A stretch of 64,000 nt of DNA from Nematostella vectensis (lineage: Eukaryota > Cnidaria > Anthozoa > Actiniaria > Edwardsiidae): NCBI RefSeq assembly GCF_932526225.1, contig NC_064035.1:9101296-9165295 (forward strand), read 5' to 3'. The notes under the pieces were generated by a model that was given only the letters and a program-made list of their open reading frames with translations, was not told the origin of the DNA and searched no databases. Position 1 is the first letter of the stretch, and every line of letters starts with the position of its first letter. Shown one piece after another: positions 63,925 to 64,000 of the stretch. Position numbers and translations under genes: made by a program.

Positions 63925-64000
63925 GCATTAGACTTGAGTAGAGAAAGAGTTTGTGGTGTGGCAAGCATTAGGGATGGGTAGAGAAAGAGTTGGTGGTGTG
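63925..64000. repeat. Start of a ~40-bp tandem repeat in a citrate synthase intron
   Basis: GTAGAGAAAGAGTTTGTGGT and gtagagaaagagttggtggt lie 40-odd bases apart, and the array continues off the edge. A related single copy (atgggtagagaaaaaaactggtggtagagtagcaagcattag) sits at ~62049, inside the PC-esterase cluster. Confidence 0.6.

Overview
This window looks like nuclear DNA of an early-branching animal, most likely an anthozoan cnidarian such as a sea anemone. The genes are intron-rich, with GT-AG introns and conserved intron phases. Their proteins follow human orthologues exon by exon, and the introns are full of minisatellites and small inverted-repeat transposons. The species assignment is an inference; nothing in the sequence proves it. 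No rRNA, tRNA gene or CRISPR array was found.

Layout from left to right. (1) 1-12396, minus strand: 12 exons of a CASD1-type sialate O-acetyltransferase, whose membrane half runs off the left edge. (2) 13359-21333, plus strand: a 17-exon gene for a PH + RCC1-repeat + FYVE protein, a domain order known best from plant PRAF proteins. It diverges from CASD1 over a shared upstream region. (3) 26229-26765, minus strand: a single-exon atonal-superfamily bHLH factor with a TATA box and E-boxes just upstream. (4) 31586-54011, minus strand: a complete 36-exon NUP160 gene of about 1446 residues, with one apparent 1-nt frameshift in exon 21. (5) 54279-55594, plus strand: a 5-exon SOSS-B (NABP) single-strand DNA-binding protein gene, head-to-head with NUP160. 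(6) 57.7-63.6 kb, plus strand: a tandem triplication of a membrane-anchored PC-esterase-like gene in which all three copies are damaged. (7) 63742-63903, minus strand: the last exon of mitochondrial citrate synthase.

The most unusual feature is a recurring architecture. At least six tandem arrays start inside a coding exon, cross the splice junction (or, in one case, the stop codon) and then run into the non-coding side, so that the real junction is the array's edge copy and the rest are decoy copies. They are the CASD1 exon 9 donor (47 bp, about 52 copies), the CASD1 exon 2 acceptor (86 bp, 29 copies), the PH-RCC1-FYVE exon 7 donor (64 bp, 4 copies), the terminal coding exon of that gene (110 bp, 4 copies), the NUP160 exon 17 acceptor (62 bp, 8 copies) and the NUP160 exon 25 donor (35 bp, about 21 copies). 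Older, degenerate junction duplications lie at exons 13-15 of the PH-RCC1-FYVE gene. All six periods are non-multiples of three.

The genes do not form one pathway. NUP160 (nuclear pore), the SOSS-B protein (DNA repair) and citrate synthase are housekeeping genes, and CASD1 is a Golgi glycan-modifying enzyme. Exon coordinates were derived by hand from splice consensus, reading-frame continuity and recalled similarity to human proteins; no alignment or transcript data were available.
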